Source: CAIMUX01 sp964473865
GTDB taxonomy: Bacteria > Eisenbacteria > RBG-16-71-46 > CAIMUX01
Assembly: GCA_964473865.1 (NCBI GenBank)
Contig: CAYYQN010000022.1
Coordinates: 1 to 64,000 of the forward strand
Direction of reading: 5' to 3'
Length of the DNA: 64,000 nucleotides
Shown one piece after another: positions 63,382 through 64,000 of the stretch. Below the pieces are notes generated by a model. It did no database searches. It was not told where the DNA came from and saw only the letters and a list, made by a program, of their open reading frames with translations. Position numbers and translations under genes: made by a program. Numbering within the stretch: position 1 is the stretch's first letter; each line of letters opens with the position of its first letter.

Positions 63382-63846
63382 CTACTCGGCGGCCGGCGCT
63401 TCGGGCGCGGCCGGCGCCACATCGGCAGCGGCCGGCGCCGCCGGCGCCGCGGTCTTCGCCCGAGACTTCGTCTTCGCGACCTTCGCGGTCGGAGCGGCGG
63501 TCTTCCGCTCCCGGATGCGCGCGGACTTCCCCTTGAGCTCGGAGAGGTAGTAGATCTTCGCCCGGCGGACCGCGCCCCGGCGCACGACCTCGATCTTCGC
63601 GATCGACGGTGAATGCAGCGGGAAGATCCGCTCCACGCCTACGCCATCCGAGACCTTGCGGACGGTGAAGCTGGCCCGTAGTCCCGCTCCCCGCCGGCCC
63701 AGGACCACGCCCTGGAATACCTGCAAGCGCTCCTTGTCCCCCTCGACGACCTTCACCTGCAGCTTGATGGTGTCCCCGGGGCCGAACTCCGGGTGGTCAC
63801 TCCGCAGCTGGGGAGCTTCGACGTTCTTCAACACGTCCATCGTCAT
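63382..63846 (-). CDS. rplS: 50S ribosomal protein L19
   Basis: 154 residues. The L19 core is clear: FGPGDTIKLQVKVVEGDKER, QVFQGVVLGRRGAGL, FTVRKVSDGVGVERIFPLH and SELKGKSARIRE. A lysine/alanine-rich tail of about 40 residues extends the usual length. Start ATG at 63844-63846, overlapping the preceding stop; an ATG two codons later is also possible. Confidence 0.97.
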   Translation of the reverse strand: MTMDVLKNVEAPQLRSDHPEFGPGDTIKLQVKVVEGDKERLQVFQGVVLGRRGAGLRASFTVRKVSDGVGVERIFPLHSPSIAKIEVVRRGAVRRAKIYYLSELKGKSARIRERKTAAPTAKVAKTKSRAKTAAPAAPAAADVAPAAPEAPAAE

Positions 63847-64000
63847 TCGTCCTTATCCCGCCGGGCCTGCACCCTCACGCGGCGAGGACGGCCCGCGGTC
63901 TTGCCCTCGCTCTCCCCGCACGGAGGCCGAGCCCCCGGCGGAGGTGTCCAACCCTTCGCCTGCAACCACGCGCGCTCTTCCCGCGTGAGTGGCGCCTCCG
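63843..64000 (-). CDS. trmD: C-terminal end of probable tRNA (guanine-N1)-methyltransferase TrmD
   Basis: Only the last 51 codons lie in the window. The frame reads EAPLTREERAWLQAKGW and then a Pro/Arg-rich tail, ending in TGA that overlaps the rplS start (ATGA). trmD precedes rplS in many bacteria and its C-terminus often holds an L-T-x-E-E-R-A motif. The sequence is too short for certainty. Confidence 0.55.
   Translation of the reverse strand, partial: EAPLTREERAWLQAKGWTPPPGARPPCGESEGKTAGRPRRVRVQARRDKDE

Overview
The window is about 64 kb of GC-rich (roughly two-thirds G+C) bacterial chromosome from an unnamed organism. Several secreted proteins end in a FlgD-type Ig-like sorting domain and carry a short Cys-rich repeat (G-A-C-C ... 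N-P-C). With the diderm-style lipoprotein and outer-membrane barrel genes, this suggests an FCB-related diderm such as Candidatus Eisenbacteria. That placement is an inference from gene style, not from a marker phylogeny.

Layout. 1-2039: edge of a large secreted Ig-like-repeat protein. 2.0-4.5 kb: a YchF-like GTPase, tRNA-Lys, and arrays of 12- and 13-bp repeats. 4.5-11.9 kb: purA, lon, clpX, clpP, tig and tRNA-Leu on the minus strand. 12-15.6 kb: an enoyl-CoA hydratase and two exported Cys-repeat proteins. 15.9-29.1 kb: a plus-strand operon for propionyl-CoA to succinyl-CoA (carboxyltransferase, biotin carboxylase, biotin carrier, methylmalonyl-CoA epimerase, both mutase subunits, later MeaB), interrupted by a membrane glycosyltransferase and YchF. 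29.2-36.8 kb: a histidine kinase with an FG-GAP/UnbV ectodomain, its NtrC-type response regulator, and a large exported beta-helix protein. 37-40 kb: a CarH/LitR-type B12 light-sensing repressor, a DUF378-fasciclin fusion and a peroxiredoxin. The peroxiredoxin's active-site codon is an in-frame TGA followed by a good bacterial SECIS hairpin, so I read it as a selenoprotein. 40-45.2 kb: a sigma-54 activator followed by a NifX/DUF5320/MinD-ferredoxin cluster with a near-consensus -24/-12 promoter. 45.4-49.6 kb: an outer-membrane barrel protein and a GH38-like glycosidase. 49.7-57.6 kb: a minus-strand run of two acyl-CoA dehydrogenases, 3-hydroxyacyl-CoA dehydrogenase, thiolase, both CoA-transferase subunits, an orphan B12-binding protein and a second MeaB GTPase. 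57.8-63 kb: YraN and exported proteins, including a subtilisin cut off from its sorting domain by an in-frame TAG. 63.4-64 kb: rplS, overlapped by the 3' end of a probable trmD.

Together the genes describe a heterotroph that degrades short acyl-CoAs and propionate through B12 enzymes, invests heavily in secreted proteins, uses sigma-54 control, and has light or redox defence. The strongest hidden signals are the selenocysteine peroxiredoxin, the two sigma-54 promoters beside sigma-54 activators, the kinase with a beta-propeller-like sensor, the 12/13-bp palindromic-core arrays (one inside ychF), and a dispersed 45-55 bp repeat present three times.
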